Assembly (NCBI GenBank): GCA_001830475.1
Contig: MIAC01000069.1
Span: 468-9,283, forward strand
DNA: 8,816 bases
Source: Rhodospirillales bacterium RIFCSPLOWO2_12_FULL_67_15
GTDB lineage: Bacteria > Pseudomonadota > Alphaproteobacteria > Rhodospirillales > 2-12-FULL-67-15
Direction of reading: 5' to 3'
Made by a program: the position numbers and the translations under genes. Position 1 is the first letter of the stretch. The number at the start of each line of letters is the position of its first letter. Positions 1 through 6,473 of this stretch are shown here, piece after piece. The notes beneath the pieces are model-generated. The model saw nothing but the letters and a program-made list of their open reading frames with translations. It was not told the DNA's origin and ran no database searches.

Positions 1-1
1 C

Positions 2-319
2 CGCCCCAAAGAGGTCGCCGCGACCTTGCGCGCTTCGCCGCTCGATATCTTCTTCAGCGTCGTGCTGCCGCTCGCCAAACCCGGATACCTGACGGCGACG
101 GTGATGGGTTTTGCCCACACCGTCGGCGAGTTCGGCGTGGTGCTGATGATCGGGGGCAATATTCCGGCGAAAACCCGGGTCGTTTCGGTGCAGATTTTCG
201 ATCACGTCGAGGCTTTGGAATACGGCGAGGCGCATTGGTTGTCGGCCGCGATGGTGGCGTTTTGCTTCCTGGTCCTGCTCGCTCTCTACACCCTCAATCC
301 GACCGGCCGACGCCGATGA
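2..319 (+). CDS. modB: Molybdate ABC transporter permease ModB, C-terminal fragment (5' end outside window)
   Basis: This is the last 105 codons of an inner-membrane permease that forms the channel of the molybdate importer ModABC. The reading frame is open from the window edge, so the start lies outside; the TTG at 26 is an internal leucine codon, not a start. The fragment begins in the cytoplasmic EAA coupling loop (residues about 4-25, ending in a LPLAKPG segment). It then carries the ModB-typical GEFG...GGNIP segment, an LEYGEA stretch, and a final hydrophobic helix before a basic tail. The family calls for a glycine in the EAA loop (as in TLGAS), but here it is arginine (TLRAS). The stop overlaps the modC start by ATGA, so the two are translationally coupled. 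The family is clear; that the substrate is molybdate rather than tungstate is inferred from similarity and the modC partner. Confidence 0.9.
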   Translation, partial: RPKEVAATLRASPLDIFFSVVLPLAKPGYLTATVMGFAHTVGEFGVVLMIGGNIPAKTRVVSVQIFDHVEALEYGEAHWLSAAMVAFCFLVLLALYTLNPTGRRR

Positions 320-1392
320 CCGAAATCCGAGCGCGATTCAAGCTCGACCGCCCGGATTTCTCCCTGGAGATCGACGTTGCGCTGCCAGGAAGCGGGGTTT
401 CGGCGCTGTTCGGTCCCTCGGGCGCCGGTAAAACTTCTTGCCTCCGCGCGATCGCGGGACTGGAACGCGCGCATTCGAGCTACATCGAGGTCAACGGCTC
501 GGTCTGGCAGGACGATACGCGGGATTTTTTCATGCCGACCCACGACCGTCCTCTCGGTTTCGTATTCCAGGAGGCCAGCCTGTTTCCGCACATGAATGTC
601 AGGCGGAACCTGGAATACGGAATGAAAAGGGTGGCCGCGGCGCGGCGGCGTGTTTCCTTGGAGTCCGCCGTCGATCTTCTCGGGATCGGTCCCCTGATGG
701 AACGCCCACCCGAGTCCCTGTCCGGGGGCGAACGGCAGCGCGCGGCGATCGCGCGCGCACTAGCGACAAGCCCCAGCCTGCTGCTTTTGGACGAGCCCCT
801 CGCGGCGCTGGATCTCAAGCTCAAATCCGAGATCATCCCTTACCTCGAACGTCTCCACGACGAGTTGGATATTCCCGTTCTTTACGTCAGCCACGCGCTC
901 GACGAGGTGGCGCGACTGGCCGATCACCTGGTGCTTCTGGAGCGCGGACGAGTGGTCACCAGCGGCCCGATCGATTCCCTGCTTACCCGGTTGGACCTGC
1001 CGCTCGCCGGCGGCGACAGCGTCGGAGCCTGGATCGAGGGCGAAGTGATCGGTTACGAGCCGAATTATCACTTGCTCGGCATCGAATTTCGGGGCGGGCA
1101 GTTTCACTTGCCTGGCCCGCCCAGGCGCTTGGGCCAGCGCGTGCGCCTCTGCATCCAAGCCCGCGACGTGAGCCTGGCGCTCGAAAAACGGTCCGACAGC
1201 AGCATCATCAATATCCTCCCCGCCCGGGTGGTCGAGATGCGCGACGATGCTCCGGGTCAAGTCACGGTCGCTCTCGCTCTGGGCGATAGTCGGCTGCTCA
1301 GCCGCATCACGCGCAAATCCGCCGATGCGCTCGGATTGCATCCCGGCAAGGCCGTTTATGCCCAAGTCAAGGGCGTGGCTATCGTCGATTGA
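316..1392 (+). CDS. modC: Molybdate ABC transporter ATP-binding protein ModC
   Basis: This is the ATPase that powers molybdate uptake through ModB, acting as a dimer on the cytoplasmic face of the membrane. The 358-residue product shows Walker A GPSGAGKT at 33-40, Q-loop Gln85, ABC signature LSGGE at 135-139, Walker B LLLLDE at 155-160, a D-loop (ALD) just after it, and switch His193. Residues about 295-356 form a C-terminal Mop/TOBE-type molybdate-binding domain ([10 protein letters not shown]...), which separates ModC from general sugar or sulfate importer ATPases. The length matches the family's usual 350-370. ATG 316 is chosen because it overlaps the modB stop (ATGA) and begins right where homology starts; an upstream in-frame start at 235 would lie inside modB. 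The stop is followed by a T run with no convincing stem, so read-through into the next gene is possible. Confidence 0.93.
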   Translation: MTEIRARFKLDRPDFSLEIDVALPGSGVSALFGPSGAGKTSCLRAIAGLERAHSSYIEVNGSVWQDDTRDFFMPTHDRPLGFVFQEASLFPHMNVRRNLEYGMKRVAAARRRVSLESAVDLLGIGPLMERPPESLSGGERQRAAIARALATSPSLLLLDEPLAALDLKLKSEIIPYLERLHDELDIPVLYVSHALDEVARLADHLVLLERGRVVTSGPIDSLLTRLDLPLAGGDSVGAWIEGEVIGYEPNYHLLGIEFRGGQFHLPGPPRRLGQRVRLCIQARDVSLALEKRSDSSIINILPARVVEMRDDAPGQVTVALALGDSRLLSRITRKSADALGLHPGKAVYAQVKGVAIVD

Positions 1393-1421
1393 TTTTTTCC
1401 TTGCGCCGAAGCCGGAGCGCC

Positions 1422-1450
1422 TTGGAGACACCCGCAAGAATTGCTAGGAT
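1422..1450 (+). promoter_or_regulatory. Possible sigma-70-type promoter before the cyclic-nucleotide-binding gene
   Basis: TTGGAG at 1422-1427 and TAGGAT at 1445-1450 are separated by exactly 17 bases, giving 3/6 and 4/6 matches to the bacterial consensus. They lie in the 94-base gap between modC and the next gene. The expected transcript start is near 1457, about 30 bases before the ATG at 1487. The match is modest and could be chance, so the gene may equally be read from the mod promoter. Confidence 0.35.
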
Positions 1451-1486
1451 GAAATTGGATGCTCATTGAGGCGAGTTTTACCCGAA

Positions 1487-1891
1487 ATGACCCATTCCGA
1501 TAGTTTTAAAACCCGTTCTTTTCGCAAGGGCGAAACCCTGCTCAAAGAGGGAGAGCTTCACGATGACGTTTTTCTCATCGTCAAGGGTAAAGTGGAGGTC
1601 CTCAAAGGCCTGCGCCACGACTTTCCCTACGTTTTCGGCATCAAGGGGCCGGGCGACATCATCGGCGAAATGGCGGCCTTCGACGACCAGCCGCACATGG
1701 CCTCGGTCATCGCCTTGGAAGATATCACCGTGACTGTAATGACGCGGGACGAATTTCAGCGCCGGTTGAGCGCGATGGATCCCATCGTACGGGGTGCCAT
1801 CCTTGCCGTCGTCAGGCGTGCGCGCGAAATGGCCGAACTATTGGTCGAAAAAAAGAAGTCGACCCTCATAGGTCCCAAGCGTAAAAAGTGA
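1487..1891 (+). CDS. Stand-alone cyclic-nucleotide-binding (CRP-like) domain protein
   Basis: This 134-residue soluble protein consists almost only of a cNMP-binding beta-roll (about residues 8-95). It has a hallmark KGETLLKEGE entry, a glycine turn (VKGKVEV) and a phosphate-binding-cassette position at IGEM (59-62). CRP/FNR regulators have about 200-240 residues because of a C-terminal helix-turn-helix. Here the domain ends in one amphipathic helix (about 98-120) and a lysine-rich tail, so it cannot bind DNA in the CRP manner. The cassette's usual Pro-Arg-Ala/Thr-Ala reads Pro-His-Met-Ala (69-72), so the arginine that holds the cyclic phosphate is missing. The start is ATG 1487; a GAGG lies 15 bases upstream, a long spacing, and TTG 1466 in frame is the alternative (141 residues). 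The stop lies 38 bases before the next gene, so co-transcription is likely. Ligand and target are unknown. Confidence 0.75.
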   Translation: MTHSDSFKTRSFRKGETLLKEGELHDDVFLIVKGKVEVLKGLRHDFPYVFGIKGPGDIIGEMAAFDDQPHMASVIALEDITVTVMTRDEFQRRLSAMDPIVRGAILAVVRRAREMAELLVEKKKSTLIGPKRKK

Positions 1892-1929
1892 CCGCCGGGG
1901 ATTCGGCAGTGCGGCGTTAGGGGGGCGGC

Positions 1930-3009
1930 ATGACTTTCAAGAAAACGATCGGGGTCGTGGCATTGGCGGCAGCGATCGGCGCCGCGAATCCGGCTGGCGC
2001 CGCCCCGCCGGTGAATATCACCTACGGCTATCACCCCTATTGGACGGGCGGCTGGAACGGCGTGGTGATCAAGCATAAGGAGCTGTGGAAGAAATACCTG
2101 CCGGCGGGCAGCATGGTGCGCTTCGAGCCGCATCTGACCGGCCCTCCCATGGTGAACGCCATGCTCGCCGATAAAATGCAGATCGGGACCATGGGCGACA
2201 TGCCGTCGCTGGTGGCGACGACGCGGCGGGACATTGGCGATCTGCGCCTGGTATCGGTGCCGATGTACAGCGCCGGCCAGCAATGCAACAAAATCGTCGT
2301 GCGCAGGAATACGCCGGATTTCGAGACTTACGCCGATGCCATAAGGTGGGCGAGCGGCAAGCCGTTCGCGGTGCATCGCGGCACCTGCACCCATCGCTTT
2401 ATCGAATCGATCATCGCCAAGGGGGCGTTCAAGCCCTCCGAACTCGTGTTCACCCCGATCGGGGAGATCGCCAGCAATTTCGAGAGCGGCAAGCTCGATG
2501 CGGCGGCCATGTGGGAACCGCACGCCCGCCGTGTCGTCGAGCTCGGGTACGCCAAGTACGCGGCCACCGGCACGCCGTGGAACGAACCGGATGCCAACTT
2601 TTCGCTTATGCGCCAGGACTTCATCGAAAAGAACCCCGCCGCGGCCATCGGCTGGATCAAGGCGGAAATCGAAGCCGTCCGGTTCATGATCGAGCACCCG
2701 AACGAGATGGCGCAGATGATCGTCGAAGAGGTCAAGGGATACGATCACAAGACCGCCTGGAAAGCCCTCTATGAGGGGCATCCGGACGCCCTCGGCGGCA
2801 CGCCTGAGACCTATGTCGGCAAGATGATTTTCGACGACGACGTCATCAAACTGATGAAGAACGGTTACGCGTTCCTTCATCAGATCAAGGTCGTGAAATC
2901 GCCGGATATGCCCAAGAACGCGATCAACGACGGGCCGCTGGAAAAAGCTCTCGCCGAAATGCGCGTGACGGGGCCGATCGGCACGATCGGAAGGAGTCTG
3001 CCGAAGTGA
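1930..3009 (+). CDS. ABC transporter periplasmic substrate-binding protein, NrtA/SsuA/TauA (NMT1-like) family
   Basis: This 359-residue exported protein begins with a Sec signal peptide (lysines at 4-5, hydrophobic stretch 7-20, predicted cut after AGA at 24). It is followed by a two-lobed binding fold of the nitrate/sulfonate/taurine class. Family marks are the IGTMGDMPSL loop at 85-94, the early YGYHPYWTGGWNG ligand-cleft segment, and ESGKLDAAAMWEP at about 185-197. Cys119 and Cys153 could form a disulfide. ATG 1930 follows a strong AGGGGGG Shine-Dalgarno at 1919-1925. No sulfonate-type permease or ATPase gene lies beside it; the only transporter genes in the window are modBC, which belong to another family. 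It sits just upstream of the methanethiol oxidase gene, so an organosulfur ligand is a reasonable guess, but the sequence does not show it. Nitrate, sulfonate, thiamine-precursor or other ligands remain possible. Confidence 0.85.
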   Translation: MTFKKTIGVVALAAAIGAANPAGAAPPVNITYGYHPYWTGGWNGVVIKHKELWKKYLPAGSMVRFEPHLTGPPMVNAMLADKMQIGTMGDMPSLVATTRRDIGDLRLVSVPMYSAGQQCNKIVVRRNTPDFETYADAIRWASGKPFAVHRGTCTHRFIESIIAKGAFKPSELVFTPIGEIASNFESGKLDAAAMWEPHARRVVELGYAKYAATGTPWNEPDANFSLMRQDFIEKNPAAAIGWIKAEIEAVRFMIEHPNEMAQMIVEEVKGYDHKTAWKALYEGHPDALGGTPETYVGKMIFDDDVIKLMKNGYAFLHQIKVVKSPDMPKNAINDGPLEKALAEMRVTGPIGTIGRSLPK

Positions 3010-3021
3010 AAACCTGCGGGG

Positions 3022-3059
3022 CGGAAGCACGCGCGAATTCAATCGATTCCGAGCTTCCG
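3022..3059 (+). other. Inverted repeat in the gap between the binding-protein gene and mtoX
   Basis: CGGAAGC at 3022-3028 is exactly complementary to GCTTCCG at 3053-3059, with a 24-base loop that itself holds GAAT...ATTC arms (3035-3038 and 3046-3049). No T run follows, so it is not a classic terminator. It could be a weak terminator, an mRNA stability element or a chance match. It ends about 18 bases before the -35 of the predicted mtoX promoter. Confidence 0.35.
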
Positions 3060-3076
3060 TTCGCCTCTTGTCTCCG

Positions 3077-3105
3077 GTGGCACGCGCGCGCCGGAAATGT
3101 ATAAT
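3077..3105 (+). promoter_or_regulatory. Predicted sigma-70-type promoter of the mtoX operon
   Basis: A perfect TATAAT at 3100-3105 is preceded by GTGGCA at 3077-3082 (4/6 match to TTGACA) with a 17-base spacer. The expected transcript start is near 3112, giving a leader of about 30 bases with a strong GGAGGG Shine-Dalgarno at 3130-3135 ahead of the ATG at 3142. A perfect -10 box is rare by chance in such GC-rich DNA. The spacer is largely an alternating CG tract. It implies that mtoX has its own promoter besides any read-through from the binding-protein gene. Confidence 0.65.
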
Positions 3106-3141
3106 AGTTACAAACCAAACGAGTGAAAGGGAGGGACAGCA

Positions 3142-4503
3142 ATGACCACACGTACGATAACCCGGGGCGATTTCGCCGATCTGTCTCGTCGTTCGGCTTG
3201 TCGGCTTCTCGCCGGCGCGGCGACGGGATTGGCGTCCACGGCGCTGTTCGGCGGCAGGCAGGCGTTTGCGGACGAGACCTGCCAGTCGCCCTATATGCCC
3301 ATCATCACCGGCGTCGAGGAATACGTCTATGTCTGGACGCTGGGGGTTGAAGGCATGGGCGACGGTTCCGACAAGCTCGTGACCGTCGACACGCGCGAAG
3401 GTTCGCCGACCTTCGGCAAGCCGATCAACAGCGTGTCGGTCGGCGGCCGGCACGAGGCCCATCACGGCGGATTCACGTCCGACCGCCGCTTTTTCTGGGC
3501 CGGCGGCCTGGACGACAGCAAGATTTTCGTCTTCGACGTGGTTTCGAATCCGGCCAAACCGCGGCTGTCACGGACCATCGCCGATTTCGTCAAGGCAAGC
3601 GGCGGCGCGGCCGGCCCGCACACGTTTTACGCGCTTCCGGGGCGGATGATGATCACGGCCCTATCCAACGACAAGGATCACGGCGGCCGCACCGCGATGG
3701 TCGAGTACACCAACCGGGGCAAGTATCTCGCCACTCATTGGATGCCGACGAAGGAAAGCGCGCCCAAGCTTCCGGGCATCGAGTTCGCCGACGGTTACGG
3801 CTACGACGTGCGCGCGCTGCCGCGCAAGAACGTCATGCTGACGTCCTCGTTTACCGGCTGGTCGAACTACATGATGGACTTCGGCAAGATGCTGAAAGAC
3901 GAAGCGGCGATGAAACGTTTCGGCCAGACCGTGGTTTTGTGGAATCTGCACACCCGCAAGCCGAGAAAGGTCTTCAACGTGCCGGGCTCGCCGCTCGAGA
4001 TCCGCTGGGCCTGGGGTGCTCGCAACAATTACGCCTTCACCTCGACGGCGCTGACTTCGAAAATCTGGCTGATTTACGAAGACGACAAGGGCGAATGGCA
4101 GGCCAAGGCGGTCGCCGATATCGGCGATCCGTCGAAGATTCCGCTCCCCGTGGATATCAGCCTGTCCGCGGACGACCGGACGCTTTGGATCAACAGCTTC
4201 ATGGACGGCATGACCCGGCTGTTCGACGTCGGCGATCCGCACCGGCCGAAGGCGATTTACGAAAAAAACATCGGCCGCCAGCTCAACATGGTGTCGCAGA
4301 GCTGGGACGGCAAGCGCGTGTATTTCACCAGTTCGCTGCTCGCCAACTGGGACAAGAAAGGCGAGGATAACGAGCAGTTCCTGAAGGCCTATTCCTGGGA
4401 CGGCAAGGAGTTGAAGGAGCGCTTCACCCTCGACTTCAACAAGGAGAAGCTGGGGCGCTCGCATATCATGAACTTCGGCAGCAAGGCGCTTTACGTATCG
4501 TAA
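3142..4503 (+). CDS. mtoX: Methanethiol oxidase, SBP56/selenium-binding protein family (MtoX), Tat-exported
   Basis: MtoX is a copper enzyme that oxidises methanethiol to formaldehyde, hydrogen sulfide and hydrogen peroxide, a step in degrading dimethyl sulfide and related compounds. The 453-residue product aligns by eye with the SELENBP1/SBP56 beta-propeller along its whole length (human protein 472 residues). Shared segments include HEAHHGG at 104-110, GPHTFYAL at 158-165, the SPLEIRW and DISLSADDRTLWINSF blocks, and a C-terminal SHIMNFG. Conserved histidines 107/108, 160 and 441 are candidate copper ligands. The human selenium-binding cysteine segment (NTCSSC) is absent. The N-terminus has SRR (15-17), a hydrophobic stretch and a likely cut after AFA (43), so export of the folded protein by Tat to the periplasm is expected. 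A GGAGGG at 3130-3135 supports ATG 3142. The SCO1/SenC and MauG-like genes downstream match published mtoX neighbourhoods. Confidence 0.88.
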   Translation: MTTRTITRGDFADLSRRSACRLLAGAATGLASTALFGGRQAFADETCQSPYMPIITGVEEYVYVWTLGVEGMGDGSDKLVTVDTREGSPTFGKPINSVSVGGRHEAHHGGFTSDRRFFWAGGLDDSKIFVFDVVSNPAKPRLSRTIADFVKASGGAAGPHTFYALPGRMMITALSNDKDHGGRTAMVEYTNRGKYLATHWMPTKESAPKLPGIEFADGYGYDVRALPRKNVMLTSSFTGWSNYMMDFGKMLKDEAAMKRFGQTVVLWNLHTRKPRKVFNVPGSPLEIRWAWGARNNYAFTSTALTSKIWLIYEDDKGEWQAKAVADIGDPSKIPLPVDISLSADDRTLWINSFMDGMTRLFDVGDPHRPKAIYEKNIGRQLNMVSQSWDGKRVYFTSSLLANWDKKGEDNEQFLKAYSWDGKELKERFTLDFNKEKLGRSHIMNFGSKALYVS

Positions 4504-4511
4504 TCCGGCGA

Positions 4512-4535
4512 GGGGGCGGTCCTCGAGCCGCCCCC
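4512..4535 (+). terminator. GC-rich hairpin after mtoX
   Basis: GGGGGCGG at 4512-4519 pairs perfectly with CCGCCCCC at 4528-4535 around an eight-base loop, starting eight bases after the mtoX stop. There is no T run afterwards, so full intrinsic termination is doubtful. It could attenuate transcription or block 3' decay, making mtoX mRNA more abundant than that of the downstream maturation genes. The stem itself is directly visible; its role is inferred. Confidence 0.55.
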
Positions 4536-4569
4536 ATCCGCCTATTGTGCCGAGGCCGCGGATCTATCC

Positions 4570-5295
4570 ATGCTCGCTATAAACCGGACCTTAGCAACGT
4601 TCATTATTTTGACGGCTTTAGGTAGCGCGGGTCTTGGCGCACCCGCCCGCGCCCACGACCCGAGCTTGCACCTGTTCGAACGGACTCCCGAGTTCGACTA
4701 CGAGCCGCCCGAGCCGGGCACCTACGAATTGCCGGCGCTCAGGCCCGCCGGCGATGGCGCCGTGCTCGATTCGACCGGTGCGCGGCGCCGGCTCGGCGAC
4801 GTATTAAAGGGAAAGATCGTACTTCTCAGCTTGATCTACACGCTGTGCAGCGACTCCAAGGGGTGCCCGCTCGCGACCGCGGTTCTTTACGATATTTTCG
4901 ACGCGAGCGCGCGCGACCCCGAACTCGCCCGCAACCTGCGCATCGTCAGCTTAAGCTTCGATCCCGCGCGGGATACTCCCGCGGCGATCGCCGAATATGC
5001 GGCACCGATCAAGGCCTCGCCGAACGCCGGGCGCAAGAGCGATTGGGTGTTCTTGACGACGGAGTCCGAAAAAACGCTCGCACCGATCCTCGACAGCTAC
5101 GACCAGGCGGTGAGCAAGGGCATGGGCCCGGACAAAACCTCCCCCGGCGCTCTGGATCACATCCTCTACGTCTATCTGATCGACCGTGCCGGCCAAGTGC
5201 GCAACGTCTACACCCTTGCGTTTCTCGATCCGCGCCTGATCGTCGCCGACGTCAAGACCCTGCTGTTGGAAAGCCGCCGCATGGCGCATCAATGA
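4570..5295 (+). CDS. SCO1/SenC family copper chaperone, exported
   Basis: This thioredoxin-fold protein probably delivers copper to, or manages thiols of, the neighbouring MtoX. SCO proteins are best known for building the CuA site of cytochrome oxidase. The 241-residue product has a signal peptide (hydrophobic 8-24, cut after ARA at 28), a linker rich in Pro, Glu and Tyr, and the fold from about 62 on. The metal site is visible as Cys93 and Cys99 in LCSDSKGCP plus the distal His197 in ALDHILYVYLID. The usual SCO motif is C-x3-C-P; here the cysteines are separated by five residues. The SFDPARDTP segment (129-137) is typical of the family. The gene follows mtoX by 66 bases including a hairpin. 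ATG 4570 is chosen for its fit to the signal peptide; upstream GAGG at 4552-4555 is a weak, distant ribosome site. Its stop overlaps the next start. Confidence 0.87.
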   Translation: MLAINRTLATFIILTALGSAGLGAPARAHDPSLHLFERTPEFDYEPPEPGTYELPALRPAGDGAVLDSTGARRRLGDVLKGKIVLLSLIYTLCSDSKGCPLATAVLYDIFDASARDPELARNLRIVSLSFDPARDTPAAIAEYAAPIKASPNAGRKSDWVFLTTESEKTLAPILDSYDQAVSKGMGPDKTSPGALDHILYVYLIDRAGQVRNVYTLAFLDPRLIVADVKTLLLESRRMAHQ

Positions 5296-6446
5296 GACGG
5301 CAGTTCGCGTTGCTGGTGCTGGGTCTGGCCTTCGGATCGGTCCCGGTCTGGGCCGACGAAGCCGACGATGCGGCCTTGCGGCGGGCCCTGGCTCCGCCGC
5401 TTGGACTCCCTCCGCTCGCGATTCCGGCCGACAATCCGATGATTGCCGAAAAAATCGCGCTCGGTCGCAAGCTCTTCTTCGACCGGCGGCTGTCCATCAA
5501 CGGCACCATCAGTTGTGCCATGTGCCACGTGCCCGAGCAAGGATACGCCCAGAACGAGCTGGCGACCCCCGTCGGCATCGAGGGCCGCACGGTTCGGCGC
5601 AACGCGCCGACGGTTGTCAACGCCGCCTACGGCAAGACGCTTTTTCGCGATGGCCGCGCGGCGAGCCTCGAACAACAGGCGCTGGAGCCGCTGACCGATC
5701 CGAAGGAGATGGGCAATCCCTCGCACGACCATCTCATCGCGCGCGTCCGCGCTTTTCCGGATTACGCGGGCTCGTTCGAACACGTCTTCGGCCGCGCGGC
5801 GGACATCACGGCGCTGGTCCAGGCGACCGCCGCTTGGCAGCGGACGCTGCTGTCCGGGGATTCGCCCTTCGACCGCTGGCGTTACGGCAAAGACGGAGCC
5901 GCGCTATCCACCGCCGCCGCGCGCGGTTTTCGCCTGTTCGCCGGCAAGGCGGGTTGCGTCGGCTGTCACGCGATCGGTGACGATCACGCGCTTTTCACCG
6001 ATCACGATTTTCACAACACCGGAATCGGCGCCGAGCGAGGGCGCGAGAGCCCCGCCGATCTCAGGGTCGAAATCGCACCCGGCACGTTCGCAACCGTCAA
6101 ACGGAAGGCCTTGCAAGCGGTAAGCGAACCAACCAAACCCGATCTCGGGCGCTTCGAGGTGACCCGGGCGCCGGCGGACCGTTGGGCCTACAAGACGCCC
6201 GGCTTGCGCAATGTCGCCTTGACCGCGCCCTACATGCACGATGGCTCAATGGCGACGCTTGTCGAGGTCGTCCAATTTTACAATCGCGGCGGACAATCCA
6301 ATCCCGGCCTCGATGCGCGTCTTCGTCCGCTCGACCTCGCGGAATCGGAAATCGCCGATCTGGTCGCCTTTCTCGAAAGTTTGACCGGCGCCAATATCGC
6401 CGACTTGGTGCGCGACGGCCGCAGCGTCGCTATCGGCAACCCCTAA
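5292..6446 (+). CDS. MauG-like / bacterial cytochrome c peroxidase family di-heme cytochrome c
   Basis: This 384-residue periplasmic protein has a short signal peptide (1-21, cut near VWA) and two c-type heme sites, CAMCH at 75-79 and CVGCH at 222-226. It carries the family segments ALGRKLFFDRRLS (56-68), RRNAPTVVNAA (102-112) and KTPGLRNVALTAPYMHDGS (301-319). Such proteins reduce peroxide (Ccp) or use it to build a tryptophan-derived cofactor in a partner (MauG). Tyr330 in VVQFYNRGG lies where, by my recollection of the family, peroxidases have a methionine heme ligand and MauG a tyrosine, which favours the MauG type. The residue expected to be the inter-heme tryptophan (FWDGR in relatives) is Arg119. 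ATG 5292 overlaps the SCO stop (ATGA), so the pair is translationally coupled; the open frame upstream is only an overlap with the SCO gene. A role in maturing MtoX or removing its peroxide is inferred. Confidence 0.87.
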   Translation: MRRQFALLVLGLAFGSVPVWADEADDAALRRALAPPLGLPPLAIPADNPMIAEKIALGRKLFFDRRLSINGTISCAMCHVPEQGYAQNELATPVGIEGRTVRRNAPTVVNAAYGKTLFRDGRAASLEQQALEPLTDPKEMGNPSHDHLIARVRAFPDYAGSFEHVFGRAADITALVQATAAWQRTLLSGDSPFDRWRYGKDGAALSTAAARGFRLFAGKAGCVGCHAIGDDHALFTDHDFHNTGIGAERGRESPADLRVEIAPGTFATVKRKALQAVSEPTKPDLGRFEVTRAPADRWAYKTPGLRNVALTAPYMHDGSMATLVEVVQFYNRGGQSNPGLDARLRPLDLAESEIADLVAFLESLTGANIADLVRDGRSVAIGNP

Positions 6447-6453
6447 TAAATTG

Positions 6454-6473
6454 AAAAAGCTCACTTAAAGAGC
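6454..6473 (-). terminator. Weak intrinsic-terminator-like hairpin at the end of the mutase operon
   Basis: Read on the minus strand, GCTC and GAGC (6470-6473 and 6459-6462) form a four-base-pair stem with a seven-base loop, followed directly by TTTTT (complement of 6454-6458). The stem includes the last codons of the mutase gene. It sits between two convergent genes whose stops are only 14 bases apart. The stem is short, so confidence is low. Confidence 0.3.

Noticed and set aside
438..1289. Open frame of 283 codons in another frame within modC.
   Set aside because: The product is low-complexity and Arg-rich, and modC with all ABC motifs occupies the same DNA.
1393..1402. T run directly after modC as an intrinsic terminator.
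   Set aside because: No stable stem precedes it, so it is probably not a terminator.
1449..1469. Six-codon leader frame (ATG...TGA) before the cNMP-domain gene.
   Set aside because: It is too short and has no regulatory codon pattern or attenuator stem; chance is the simplest explanation.
3078..3099. Possible sigma-54 promoter starting with TGGCAC upstream of mtoX.
   Set aside because: The -24-like TGGCAC is present but no TTGC-type -12 element follows at the right distance.
1756..3465. Long open frame on the minus strand (569 codons) opposite the cNMP-domain, binding-protein and mtoX genes.
   Set aside because: It spans three well-supported genes and two gaps, its product is rich in Arg and His with no recognisable domain, and long antisense frames are common in GC-rich DNA.
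3661..4464. Minus-strand open frame opposite mtoX.
   Set aside because: It lies wholly within mtoX, has no recognisable domain and is typical of antisense shadows in GC-rich genes.
4845..5291. Upstream extension of the di-heme cytochrome reading frame.
   Set aside because: It overlaps the SCO gene and encodes Arg-rich nonsense; the signal peptide begins at ATG 5292.
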